This document shows positions 17,668 through 25,754 of a stretch of 64,000 bases of DNA, in pieces (the stretch's first letter is position 1; each line of letters begins with the position of its first letter). Origin of the DNA: Hymenobacter sp. UV11 (GTDB lineage: Bacteria; Bacteroidota; Bacteroidia; Cytophagales; Hymenobacteraceae); contig NZ_SRII01000004.1 in the NCBI RefSeq assembly GCF_004684095.1, forward strand, positions 283,662 through 347,661, in the 5' to 3' direction. The notes beneath the pieces are model-generated. The model was not told the DNA's origin, did no database searches, and was given only the letters and a program-made list of their open reading frames with translations. The translations under genes and the position numbers were made by a program.

Positions 17668-19497
17668 ATGAATCCAACTTCTGCTACCAAAACCGGCCAG
17701 GTATTCGACTGGCTGGTGCTTCGCCGCCTGCTGACTTACGTGACACCCTACCGGACCACGTTTATCGGTCTTATTGCGCTCACCGTAGCCACGGCGGTGC
17801 TGGGCACCGTGCGCCCGGCGCTCATTCAGCGCATGGTGGACGTGGACATCACCAACAACGATTGGGCGGGCCTCAACCGCTCAACCACGTGGCTGCTGGG
17901 CCTACTGCTGGTGCACACTCTGGTGAGCTACTTGCAGACCTACTACGGCGGCTGGCTGGGCCAATACATCGTGCGCGACATTCGCACCGACCTGTTTCGG
18001 CACCTGCTCAGCCTCAAGCTCAGCTTTTTTGACCGTACGCCCATCGGCGTGCTCGTGACGCGCAACATCTCGGACGTGGAAACGCTGGCCGACGTGTTTA
18101 GCGAGGGCCTGGCGGCGATGGTCGGCGACCTGCTGCAAATCGTCTTCCTGATGATTTTCATGTTCTGGACCAACTGGCAGCTGGCCCTCATCAGCCTGTC
18201 CGTTATTCCGCCGCTGCTCTTCAGCACCTATGTCTTCAAGGAGAAGGTAAAGGGTAGCTTTCAAGAGGTGCGCAACGCGGTGGCCAAGCTCAATTCCTTC
18301 GTGCAGGAGCACCTGACGGGCATGAACGTGGTGCAGATTTTCAACAACGAAACGCGCGAATACAAGAAATTCAAGGACATCAACGAGGAGCACACCCGCG
18401 CCAACATCAAGTCGGTACTCTACTACAGCATCTACTTTCCGGTGGCCGAGGTGCTGGGCGCGATAGGGGTAGGGCTGCTGGTGTGGTACGCCGCGCAGGG
18501 CCAGATTAACGGCAGCATCTCGAAGGGTGAGCTGATTGCCTTTATCATGTACAACGCGCTGTTCTTCCGGCCCATTCGCCAGATTGCTGACCGCTTCAAC
18601 ACCCTGCAGCTGGGCTTGGTGAGCACCGAGCGCCTGCTCAAATTATTGGATAGCAAGGACCTGATTTCCAGTTCGGGCACCCTGACCGTGCCGCAGCTAC
18701 AAGGCGAGGTGGAATTCGACCACGTGTGGTTTGCCTACAACCAGCAGGATGGCCCCACCGACGACCCCGAGTGGGTGCTGCGCGACATCAGCTTTCACGT
18801 GCAGCCGGGCCAGACGGTGGCTTTCGTGGGCGCCACCGGCGCGGGCAAAACCAGCATTATCAACCTGCTTTCGCGCTTCTACGACATTCAGCAGGGCCAC
18901 ATCAAGGTCGATGGCCACGACCTGCGCGACTACGACCTGAGCCAGCTGCGCCGCCAGATAGGGGTAGTGCTGCAGGACGTGTTCCTGTTTGCCGGTTCCA
19001 TCCGGGCCAACATCACGCTCGGTAACCGTGACATAAGCGATGCCAAAATCTGGGAAGCGGCGGCCCTGGTGGGCGCCCAGCGCTTTATAGAGCGCCTGCC
19101 CGGCGGCCTCGACTACCCGGTGATGGAGCGCGGCGCCACGCTCTCGGTGGGCCAGCGCCAGCTCATCAGCTTTGTGCGGGCGCTGGTGTACGAGCCGCGC
19201 GTGATTGTGCTCGACGAGGCCACGTCGTCCGTCGATTCGGAAACGGAGGAGATGATTCAGGGCGCCATCGACAAGCTCATGGAAGGCCGCACGGCGCTGG
19301 TTATCGCCCACCGGCTCAGCACCATCCAGAAAGCCGACCGCATCATCGTGCTCGACCGCGGCGAAATTAAGGAAACCGGCACCCACGACGAGCTGCTGCG
19401 CCTCGGCGGCTACTATGCCCAGCTCTACCGTATGCAATATGCTAGCAGTGAGCAGTTAGCAATGAACAGTGAGCACTTGACAACTGATACCGAGTAA
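17668..19497 (+). CDS. ABC exporter half, canonical-Walker-B partner (TM288/BmrD-like)
   Basis: A 609-residue fused membrane-ATPase exporter subunit: six membrane helices (about residues 20-330), then an ATPase domain with Walker A GATGAGKTS, a non-canonical signature LSVGQRQL, and Walker B VIVLDEATSSVD with the catalytic Glu. A changed signature with an intact Glu is the pattern of one half of heterodimeric exporters; the other half is probably the minus-strand gene at 21247-23043. The last 20 residues (from about SSEQLAMNSEH) are encoded by an intergenic-type repeat and are not part of the fold. Substrate unknown: lipid, drug or peptide export are all possible. Confidence 0.9.
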   Translation: MNPTSATKTGQVFDWLVLRRLLTYVTPYRTTFIGLIALTVATAVLGTVRPALIQRMVDVDITNNDWAGLNRSTTWLLGLLLVHTLVSYLQTYYGGWLGQYIVRDIRTDLFRHLLSLKLSFFDRTPIGVLVTRNISDVETLADVFSEGLAAMVGDLLQIVFLMIFMFWTNWQLALISLSVIPPLLFSTYVFKEKVKGSFQEVRNAVAKLNSFVQEHLTGMNVVQIFNNETREYKKFKDINEEHTRANIKSVLYYSIYFPVAEVLGAIGVGLLVWYAAQGQINGSISKGELIAFIMYNALFFRPIRQIADRFNTLQLGLVSTERLLKLLDSKDLISSSGTLTVPQLQGEVEFDHVWFAYNQQDGPTDDPEWVLRDISFHVQPGQTVAFVGATGAGKTSIINLLSRFYDIQQGHIKVDGHDLRDYDLSQLRRQIGVVLQDVFLFAGSIRANITLGNRDISDAKIWEAAALVGAQRFIERLPGGLDYPVMERGATLSVGQRQLISFVRALVYEPRVIVLDEATSSVDSETEEMIQGAIDKLMEGRTALVIAHRLSTIQKADRIIVLDRGEIKETGTHDELLRLGGYYAQLYRMQYASSEQLAMNSEHLTTDTE

Positions 19498-19543
19498 CAA
19501 GCCTAAGTAGCTGCTAACTGTTTCTTGTTCACTGTTCATTACG
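19441..19543. repeat. CAGTTAGCA/AATGAACAGTGA-type inverted repeat overlapping a gene end
   Basis: AATGAACAGTGAGCA (19461-19475) pairs with TGTTCACTGTTCATT (19526-19540), and CAGTTAGCA (about 19453) with TGCTAACTG (19512-19520). The left half lies inside the exporter reading frame and encodes its last residues; the right half ends three bases before the next ATG. Confidence 0.65.
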
Positions 19544-19545
19544 TT

Positions 19546-20067
19546 ATGCGTTTTTTCTTTCCCCTCGTTCTCGTCTTCACCGCCATTGGCCTGGGCATCT
19601 ATGCCTACCTGGGTGGGCTGCGCTCGCCCACGGTGGGCCTCGAAACCCTTGCTACCCCCGTGCTGCTGGCCGGCCAACCGTTTCACGGTAAGGTCGATGA
19701 CGCGCGCTTCGGCGAGCTGTTTCGTGCGGCCAAGGTCCGGCAGGATGCCAGCCCTACCCCCCCGCCGCTGGCCAACCTCTACTACAATAATCCTGAGTCG
19801 GCGCACGATTCCATCCGGGCCTTTGTGGGCCTGCTGGTGCCCGACACGGCCGCCGCGCTGCCCACGGGCTGGCGCTACCGCGTGGTGCCGGCCGGCCGGC
19901 GCGTGGTGGCCGCCCGCGTGCAAGGCGTGAGCTTTTTGCTGGCGCCCGGCAAGCTCTACGCCGCCGCCCAGCAGGGCATGAAAGACCTGAACCTAACCGG
20001 GCAGCCCTTCTACCTGGAGCAGTTTGGGCTGGATGAGGTGGATGTGCTGCGGGTAGGCGTGAAATAG
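19546..20067 (+). CDS. Hypothetical membrane-anchored protein
   Basis: A 173-residue protein with one N-terminal membrane helix (MRFFFPLVLVFTAIGLGIYAY), then a soluble domain. The block GLETLATPVLLAGQPFHG and the mixed beta/alpha pattern to the C-terminus (FYLEQFGLDEVDVLRVGVK) faintly recall the GyrI-like small-molecule-binding fold, but I cannot support a family. It follows the ABC exporter gene across a repeat, so co-transcription is possible. The start at 19546 was chosen for the anchor; an in-frame start 21 nt earlier lies in the repeat. Confidence 0.6.
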   Translation: MRFFFPLVLVFTAIGLGIYAYLGGLRSPTVGLETLATPVLLAGQPFHGKVDDARFGELFRAAKVRQDASPTPPPLANLYYNNPESAHDSIRAFVGLLVPDTAAALPTGWRYRVVPAGRRVVAARVQGVSFLLAPGKLYAAAQQGMKDLNLTGQPFYLEQFGLDEVDVLRVGVK

Positions 20068-20188
20068 GCGGCGATTAAACCAGTCTCAAAGTTGAAATGG
20101 TAGCGGCACACTCTTTTTCATCTCTTGCCGCAAGAACGCAAGAATGAGTGCGCAGAAACGCGTCTTTCCAACAAACACGGTTATAAAC

Positions 20189-20232
20189 TAAAAAAGCCAA
20201 CCCTTCTCACAAGAGAAGGGTTGGCTTTTTTA
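20189..20232 (-). terminator. Terminator after tRNA-Pro(CGG)
   Basis: AAAAAAGCCAACCCTTCTC pairs with GAGAAGGGTTGGCTTTTTT over a four-base loop. Symmetric tracts make it usable from both sides; it directly follows the minus-strand tRNA gene. Confidence 0.88.
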
Positions 20233-20234
20233 AG

Positions 20235-20308
20235 TCGGGGTGGCAGGATTCGAACCTACGACCTCTGCGTTCCGAACACAGCGCGCTACCGGGCTGCGCT
20301 ACACCCCG
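20235..20308 (-). tRNA. tRNA-Pro (anticodon CGG)
   Basis: On the minus strand the 74-nt sequence folds as a cloverleaf: acceptor CGGGGTG/CACCCCG, anticodon loop TTCGGAA with anticodon CGG, and T loop GTTCGAATC. It reads CCG codons, which are frequent in this GC-rich genome. CCA is not encoded. A -7 box lies 42 nt upstream of the 5' end. Confidence 0.95.
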
Positions 20309-20349
20309 AGTACTGGCGGGGCCGATGGGGCGGCTCCGCAGCAAAAATC

Positions 20350-20357
20350 CAAATTTA
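20350..20357 (-). promoter_or_regulatory. -7 box (TAAATTTG) for tRNA-Pro(CGG)
   Basis: On the minus strand the octamer reads TAAATTTG, an exact TAnnTTTG match about 42 nt upstream of the mature 5' end. Confidence 0.45.
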
Positions 20358-20370
20358 GCAAAGTTGCCTA

Positions 20371-20404
20371 AAAAGGCCCCCGACCCGAAAGTCGGGGGCC
20401 TTTT
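20371..20404 (-). terminator. Terminator after tRNA-Pro(GGG)
   Basis: AAAAGGCCCCCGAC pairs with GTCGGGGGCCTTTT around CCGAAA. It lies between the two tRNA genes, so each is a separate transcription unit. Confidence 0.9.
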
Positions 20405-20427
20405 CGTGGGGCAAACTTGCTCCTCGG

Positions 20428-20501
20428 TCGGAGTGGCAGGATTCGAACCTACGACCTCCAGCACCCCATGCTGGCGCGATACCAGGCTACGCTACACCCC
20501 G
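20428..20501 (-). tRNA. tRNA-Pro (anticodon GGG)
   Basis: A 74-nt minus-strand cloverleaf: acceptor CGGGGTG/CACTCCG with one G-T pair, anticodon loop ATGGGGT with anticodon GGG, T loop GTTCGAATC. It reads CCC and CCT codons. Its 3' half is nearly identical to the neighbouring tRNA-Pro(CGG), suggesting local duplication. CCA is not encoded. Confidence 0.95.
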
Positions 20502-20517
20502 AGGGCATTTGGAGGTG

Positions 20518-20525
20518 CAAAGGTA
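20518..20525 (-). promoter_or_regulatory. -7 box (TACCTTTG) for tRNA-Pro(GGG)
   Basis: On the minus strand the octamer reads TACCTTTG, an exact TAnnTTTG match, 16 nt before the mature tRNA 5' end. Confidence 0.6.
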
Positions 20526-20706
20526 GGGGTAGGGCCGGGATTTTCGCAAGCGGCCCCGACTTTTTTCCGGATTAAAAGCAAAAAAAAGGGTATTTGCGAG
20601 TCAAGCCCTTCACTCCTAGCCAGTAAAAAAATAGGTTAGGGTATTTTGCCGGCGGCAGTATCTTTACCCAACTAAGTCGGTGTCCCATTTTAGTCCAATA
20701 ACCTTT

Positions 20707-21189
20707 ATGAAACCACTCGTTATACTCGCCAGTGCGCTGCTGCTGGCTCCGCTGGGCCTACTGGCGCAAAAAGCCCCCGCGGCCAAGCCCAAACCGGCCG
20801 CCGCCAAGCCAGCCGCGGCCAAACCTGCTGCCAAGCCAGCCGCTATGGTTGCCAAGGCTGCTACCCCCGGCGCCACGGCCGACGCGGCCGAGGCATCGTC
20901 TGCTCCCATTGCCCTGGCCCCGGTAACGCCCGCGCCCGACCCCAACGCCTTAAAAATCAAGGCTGAGCAAAATCCTATTGCCCATACTCTCACGGTGCGC
21001 TGCGACGCACCTGGCCCTACCCGCTTCGAAATCAACGACAACGAAGGCCGCCCGGTACTCACCAAAAACGTAATGGTCGGCACCTCGCCGGTCGTGCTCA
21101 GCGTGTCGTCGCTCCCCGCCGGGTCCTACGTGGTGCGCTGCACCGCCGGCGAGAAAAAAGGCATGCGCCTGGTGCAGCTGAGTAATTGA
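20707..21189 (+). CDS. Small secreted protein with Ala/Lys/Pro linker and T9SS-type C-terminal domain
   Basis: A 160-residue protein: signal peptide (MKPLVILASALLLAPLGLLAQ), a reiterated linker of the type KPAAAKPAAAKPAAK (about residues 22-55), an acidic bridge, and a C-terminal domain of about 75 residues. That domain has the layout of type IX secretion sorting domains: NPIAHTLTV, then FEINDNEGRPVLTKNV, then LPAGSYVVR and a basic end MRLVQLSN. With little else in the protein, it may be a carrier-less sorting domain or a periplasmic protein with the same beta-sandwich fold. The ATG at 20707 gives the signal peptide; an in-frame start 27 nt earlier would not. Confidence 0.7.
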   Translation: MKPLVILASALLLAPLGLLAQKAPAAKPKPAAAKPAAAKPAAKPAAMVAKAATPGATADAAEASSAPIALAPVTPAPDPNALKIKAEQNPIAHTLTVRCDAPGPTRFEINDNEGRPVLTKNVMVGTSPVVLSVSSLPAGSYVVRCTAGEKKGMRLVQLSN

Positions 21190-21195
21190 GGTGCT

Positions 21196-21240
21196 AAAAT
21201 GGCAGTAGCACGAACTGGAAAGTTCGCGCTACTGCCTTTA
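21196..21240. terminator. Bidirectional terminator between convergent genes
   Basis: GGCAGTAGCACGAACT pairs with AGTTCGCGCTACTGCC around GGAA, with one internal mismatch. It lies between the stop codons of the plus-strand gene ending at 21189 and the minus-strand exporter gene ending at 21247. Confidence 0.85.
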
Positions 21241-21246
21241 ACCTGC

Positions 21247-23043
21247 TTAGTCCACCGTCGCTTCGGTCTGGAGCTGGCGCTCGTAGAGGGCGCGGTAGAG
21301 GCCGTCGGCCTCGGCCATGAGGGTGGCGTGGGGACCATGCTGCACAATCTGGCCGTCATCGATGACCAGGATTTCGTCGGCTAGCTTCACGGAGCTTACG
21401 CGGTGCGAGATGATGAGGCTGGTGCGGTTTTTCATCACCCGCTGCAAGCTGTCGAGGATGGCGTTTTCGGTCTTGGTATCAACGGCCGAGAGGGAGTCGT
21501 CAAGAATCAGGATTTTGGGCTCCTTCACTAGGGCGCGGGCCATGCTCACGCGCTGCTTCTGGCCGCCCGAAAGCGTGATGCCGCGCTCGCCCACTTTGGT
21601 ATCGAAGCCCTCGGGGAAGCGGATAATGTTGTCGTATACGTCGGCGTCGCGGGCGGCCTGGCTCATGCGCGCCTCGTCGGGCTGGTCGAGGCCGAAGTTG
21701 ATGTTGTTGCGAATGCTGTCCGAAAACAGGAACACGTCCTGCGGTACGTAGCCGATTTGCTCGCGCAGCGAGGTGAGCGCGTAGTCGCGCACGTCCACGC
21801 CATCGACACGGATGGTGCCGTCGGTTACGTCGTAGAGCCGGCACAGCAGCGCCGCGATGGTGCTCTTGCCCGAGCCCGTGTTGCCGATAACGGCCAGCGT
21901 CTGGCCCTTCTGGATGCGGAAGCTTACGTCGCGCAGCGCCGTGATGCCAGTATCGGGGTAGGTGAACGTGACGTGGTCAAACACAATGTCGCCGGTGATT
22001 TCCCGCTCCACGTTGTGCCGCGAAACAATGTCGGTTTTCTCGTCCAGAAACTCGTTGATGCGGGCCTGCGACGCCTCGGCGCGCTGCACCAGCGACGACG
22101 TCCAGCCCAGCGCCGTAACCGGCCAGGTCAGCAGGTTTACATAAATGATGAACTCGGCAATGCTGCCCGTGGTGATGGTGCCGCGGATAACTTCTTGGCC
22201 ACCAATCCAAACCGTGACAATGGTGCTGATACCCACCAAAAACAGAATGAGCGGGAAAAATAGCGAATTCACGAAGTTCAGGCTCAAGGACTTGTCCTTA
22301 TACTCGTTGGTCGAAACCTGGAACTGCTCGGACGAATCTTCCTGGCGCACGAACGACTTGAGCACCCGAATGCCTGAAAACGCTTCCTGGGTGAAGGTCG
22401 TCATGGCCGCCAGCGCCCGTTGAATATCATCCGACTTTTTCTCAATCAGATTATTAACGTAGAAAATGCTGACCGACAAAATCGGGAGGGGTAGGAGGGT
22501 GAGCACCGTCAGCTTCACGTTGACGAGCAGCATGAGTGGCACCACCAGTACAAACAGCAGCACCAGCTGCAGAAAATACATGATGCCCGGCCCCAGGTAC
22601 ATGCGCACGCGGCCCACGTCTTCAGAAATGCGCGACATGAGGTCGCCGGTGCTGTGGCGGCGGTAAAAGCTGAGCGGCAGCGACTGGTAGTGCTGATAAA
22701 TCTGGTTTTTCTGGTCGTTTTCGACGCGCCGCGACATCACGATGAGCGTCTGGCGCATAAAAAACAGGAAAATGCCGCGCAGTAGGGCCAGCGCGATAAT
22801 AACCATCCCATAAAACAGCACGTTGCGCCCAAACAGCTGGTACACCCCCGCCTGCGACTGCGTGCCGGCATACAGGTGGTAGAGGTCGATGCCCTCATTC
22901 ACCAAATCGAAGGAGTAGCGCACCAGCTGCGCCGGAAAAATGGTCAGCAGCGTGCTTAAAATTACGAATAGCACTCCGCCGAGGAAATGCCATTTGTAGC
23001 GAAAAATATGCGGATTGACGGCAGCGAGAGCGCGGGTTGGCAT
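21247..23043 (-). CDS. ABC exporter half with degenerate Walker B (TM287/BmrC-like)
   Basis: A 598-residue fused membrane-ATPase exporter subunit with six membrane helices and an ATPase domain: Walker A GNTGSGKST, canonical signature LSGGQKQ, and Walker B ILILDDSLSAVD in which the catalytic Glu is Asp. This Asp variant with an intact signature marks the degenerate-site half of heterodimeric exporters such as TM287/288 and BmrCD. The fitting partner is the gene at 17668-19497, which has the reciprocal pattern. The start at 23043 (MPTRALAAVNPHIF) was chosen over in-frame codons up to 23139, which run into the promoter region of the divergent gene. Confidence 0.9.
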   Translation of the reverse strand: MPTRALAAVNPHIFRYKWHFLGGVLFVILSTLLTIFPAQLVRYSFDLVNEGIDLYHLYAGTQSQAGVYQLFGRNVLFYGMVIIALALLRGIFLFFMRQTLIVMSRRVENDQKNQIYQHYQSLPLSFYRRHSTGDLMSRISEDVGRVRMYLGPGIMYFLQLVLLFVLVVPLMLLVNVKLTVLTLLPLPILSVSIFYVNNLIEKKSDDIQRALAAMTTFTQEAFSGIRVLKSFVRQEDSSEQFQVSTNEYKDKSLSLNFVNSLFFPLILFLVGISTIVTVWIGGQEVIRGTITTGSIAEFIIYVNLLTWPVTALGWTSSLVQRAEASQARINEFLDEKTDIVSRHNVEREITGDIVFDHVTFTYPDTGITALRDVSFRIQKGQTLAVIGNTGSGKSTIAALLCRLYDVTDGTIRVDGVDVRDYALTSLREQIGYVPQDVFLFSDSIRNNINFGLDQPDEARMSQAARDADVYDNIIRFPEGFDTKVGERGITLSGGQKQRVSMARALVKEPKILILDDSLSAVDTKTENAILDSLQRVMKNRTSLIISHRVSSVKLADEILVIDDGQIVQHGPHATLMAEADGLYRALYERQLQTEATVD

Positions 23044-23097
23044 GGGCAGGAGGGGGGTAGGGGCCGGAAAACCGGGCCGCAACCGGAAAAAATCGGG

Positions 23098-23105
23098 TAC
23101 TTTTG
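23098..23105 (+). promoter_or_regulatory. -7 box (TACTTTTG) of the amino-acid dehydrogenase gene
   Basis: TACTTTTG matches TAnnTTTG exactly and leaves an untranslated leader of roughly 90 nt before the ATG at 23200. It lies in the divergent region shared with the exporter gene on the minus strand. Confidence 0.55.
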
Positions 23106-23199
23106 TGGCCGCAACGGCGTTTGGACTGGCTATGGCCACCTAAACAAAGTTACACCCCACTCTTCCCTCCCATTCCCACCCATTTTCCTTTTTAACCCT

Positions 23200-24294
23200 A
23201 TGGTACTCGACGCGCCAACCCAGGCCCCTGCTTCTATTTTTGAGCAGGTAGCCGAATTTCAGCACGAGCAAGTGGTGTACTGCCACGACCACGAAACTGG
23301 CCTCAAGGCCATTATCGGCATCCACAATACCGTCCTCGGGCCGGCATTGGGGGGCACCCGCATGTGGCATTATGCCAACGAGGCCGAGGCCCTGCACGAT
23401 GTGCTGCGCCTGAGCCGCGGCATGACCTACAAGGCCGCCATCTCGGGCCTGAACCTGGGCGGCGGCAAGGCCGTGATTATCGGCGATGTGAAGAAGCTCA
23501 AGAACGAAGCGCTGCTGCGCAAGTTTGGCCGCTTCGTGAACAACCTGAACGGCAAGTATATAACCGCCGAAGATGTGAACATGACCACCAAGGACATGGA
23601 GTACATCCGGATGGAAACCAAGCACGTAGCCGGCTTGCCCGAAAGCATGGGAGGTAGCGGCGACCCGTCGCCGGTGACCGCCTACGGCACCTACATGGGC
23701 ATGAAGGCCGCTGCCAAAAAAGCCTTCGGCTCGGATAGCCTCGCCGGCAAGCGCGTGGCTGTGCAGGGGGTAGGGCACGTGGGCACATACCTGCTGGAGT
23801 ATTTGCAGAAGGAAGGCGCCCAGCTGGTACTCACCGACTACTATGAGGAGCGCGCCTACGAGGCGGCCAGCCGCTTTGGTGCGCGGGCCGTGGGCCTCGA
23901 CGAAATCTATGACCAGGACGTGGATATCTACTCGCCCTGCGCGCTCGGCGCCACGATTAATGACGACACCATTGGCCGGCTCAAGTGCCGCGTTATCGCG
24001 GGCTGCGCCAACAACCAGCTGGAAAACGAGAATGAGCACGGTCCCGAGCTGGTGCGCCGCGGCATCGTGTACGCCCCCGACTTCCTCATCAATGCCGGCG
24101 GCCTCATCAACGTGTACGCCGAAATAGGGGGTAGCAGCCGCCAGGGCGCGCTGGCCCAAACCGAAAGAATCTACGACTACACCCTGCAAGTGCTCGACAA
24201 AGCGGAGCAGGAAAACAGCCACCCCCAGGCGGCTGCCATTCGCCAGGCCCAGGAGCGCATCGAGCGCGTGGGCCGGGTAAAATCGACTTACTAA
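23200..24294 (+). CDS. Glu/Leu/Phe/Val dehydrogenase (leucine dehydrogenase-like)
   Basis: A 364-residue NAD-dependent amino-acid dehydrogenase that deaminates branched-chain or similar amino acids to 2-oxo acids. The family's catalytic region is seen as MTYKAAISGLNLGGGKAVI, with the two lysines for substrate and catalysis. The dinucleotide fold follows with VAVQGVGHVGTYL, and the conserved APDFLINAGGLINV block lies near the end. Length fits leucine dehydrogenase rather than glutamate dehydrogenase. The start at 23200 (MVLDAPTQAPASIFEQ) follows a TACTTTTG box; longer in-frame starts would cross that promoter. A palindromic element directly follows the stop codon. Confidence 0.92.
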   Translation: MVLDAPTQAPASIFEQVAEFQHEQVVYCHDHETGLKAIIGIHNTVLGPALGGTRMWHYANEAEALHDVLRLSRGMTYKAAISGLNLGGGKAVIIGDVKKLKNEALLRKFGRFVNNLNGKYITAEDVNMTTKDMEYIRMETKHVAGLPESMGGSGDPSPVTAYGTYMGMKAAAKKAFGSDSLAGKRVAVQGVGHVGTYLLEYLQKEGAQLVLTDYYEERAYEAASRFGARAVGLDEIYDQDVDIYSPCALGATINDDTIGRLKCRVIAGCANNQLENENEHGPELVRRGIVYAPDFLINAGGLINVYAEIGGSSRQGALAQTERIYDYTLQVLDKAEQENSHPQAAAIRQAQERIERVGRVKSTY

Positions 24295-24411
24295 AACGTC
24301 TGTCATTGCGAGGAGGAACGACGAAGCAATCTTTCCTTCACGATTGGTAGACGTTAGCCAACGATAAGGAAGGATTGCTTCGTCGTTCCTCCTCGCAATG
24401 ACAGACGTTTT
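24293..24411. repeat. Palindromic TGTCATTGCGAG element with long stem
   Basis: An inverted repeat of about 119 bp. The arms of some 46 nt begin AAAACGTCTGTCATTGCGAG and are almost perfect complements; the right arm ends in TTTT. The outer core is shared with the element at 4529-4628. It abuts the dehydrogenase stop codon and so can also serve as a bidirectional terminator before nusB. Confidence 0.85.
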
Positions 24412-24440
24412 TAGACTACAATAAACAACGAATCAACGAA

Positions 24441-25643
24441 ATGCTAAACCGCCGTCTTCTCCGCATCAAAGTCATGCAGGCCCTTTATGCCTACCAGCAA
24501 GCGGTAGCCGCCGATTTGCTGCTGGCCCAGGACCTCATTGCGGCGGCTTTTGAGCCCAACCTCGCGGCCGATAAGGCCCCCGACCGCCGCCTGCTCGAAG
24601 GCCAGCGCAAGCTAGGCGAGGCGCAGCTGCGCGAGTGGCACCGCACCGGCGAAATGCCCGAGTCGGGCTCCGACGACAAGGAAGTGGCCGCCGCCGTGCA
24701 AGGCGCCGTAGACTACTACCAGAAAATGGTGCAGAAGGAAGGCACCTTCTACGGCGGGCAATTGCTGCACGGCGCCGAGAGCATTCACGACCAGTATTTG
24801 CACCTGCTAAACCTGCCGCAGGCCCTGCTTCAGCTCATTACGGAGGATAATGAGCGCGAGGCCCGGCGCTTTACCGGCCCGCGCTTCGAGGCCGAGGGTA
24901 CGGCCCGGCTGTTTGAGAACGCGGCTTTTGTGAAAATGCGTGAGAACGAGCAGCTGCTGCAAACCACCATCAAGCGCAAGCTGCAATGGACCGATGCCGA
25001 GGAGCTGGAAGCCCTGCGCGAAGCCTGGCAGAAGGAGATGAAGCCCGACGAAACCGTGCAGGCCTACCTGGCCGGCAAAAACACGGGCTTGGTCGAAACC
25101 GACTACGAAACCGACATGGAGCTGGTGCGCCACCTCTACAAAGACTTCGTATTCAAGGGCGAAGCGCTACCCCGCTACCTGGAGGGCGACGACCTGAACT
25201 GGGAGGAAAACCGCCCCATCGTGCGTAACCTGGTGCTGAAGACGCTGAAAATGCTGCCCTACCCCGCCGACGAGAAGCAGGAGCTGATGAACCTGAGCGC
25301 CAACTGGCAGGACGACCGCGACTTTGCCGAAACGCTCTACAAGCAGACCCTGGCCGACGATGCCAAGTCGGAGAAGCTCATTGCCGACGCGACGCCCAAC
25401 TGGGACGTGGAGCGGGTAGCTTTGCTGGATAAAATCATCCTCAAGATGGCGCTCTGCGAGATGCAGCTTTTCCGGGGCATCCCGGTGAAGGTGACCATCA
25501 ACGAGTACATCGAAATCAGCAAAGTATACAGCACCCCTAAGAGCAAACAATTCGTAAACGGGGTACTGGATAAGCTTGCTCAGGACTTGGCGGCGAGCGG
25601 CGACATCCGCAAGTCGGGCCGGGGCCTGCTTGATAACCAGTAA
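24441..25643 (+). CDS. nusB: Transcription antitermination factor NusB (long Bacteroidota form)
   Basis: A 400-residue protein, much longer than the 140-residue NusB of Proteobacteria, but this is the usual form in Bacteroidota: the N-terminus MLNRRLLRIKVMQALYAYQQ matches the first NusB helix, a long charged middle region follows, and the C-terminal third is the rest of the NusB fold (DKIILKMALCEMQLFRGIPVKVTINEYIEISK, then TPKSKQFVNGVLDKLA). It joins the rRNA antitermination complex with NusE. Co-oriented genes for a YtxH-like protein and others follow, an arrangement common in the phylum. Confidence 0.94.
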   Translation: MLNRRLLRIKVMQALYAYQQAVAADLLLAQDLIAAAFEPNLAADKAPDRRLLEGQRKLGEAQLREWHRTGEMPESGSDDKEVAAAVQGAVDYYQKMVQKEGTFYGGQLLHGAESIHDQYLHLLNLPQALLQLITEDNEREARRFTGPRFEAEGTARLFENAAFVKMRENEQLLQTTIKRKLQWTDAEELEALREAWQKEMKPDETVQAYLAGKNTGLVETDYETDMELVRHLYKDFVFKGEALPRYLEGDDLNWEENRPIVRNLVLKTLKMLPYPADEKQELMNLSANWQDDRDFAETLYKQTLADDAKSEKLIADATPNWDVERVALLDKIILKMALCEMQLFRGIPVKVTINEYIEISKVYSTPKSKQFVNGVLDKLAQDLAASGDIRKSGRGLLDNQ

Positions 25644-25754
25644 GTAATGGTCGGTGCGCACGGATTGCGGTTGCGCAGCGTTATAAGTGGGTAGTATTTG
25701 CCCACTAATCACGGACCATTCATCTTTCATCTCTAATCTTTAACCTTAAAAAGA

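Noticed and set aside
20189..20525. CRISPR-like spacing of similar sequences around the two tRNA-Pro genes.
   Set aside because: The similarity is fully explained by two homologous tRNAs and their terminators.
24293..24411. Long inverted repeat taken as a complete mobile element.
   Set aside because: No coding capacity and no target-site duplication could be identified; kept as a repeat only.
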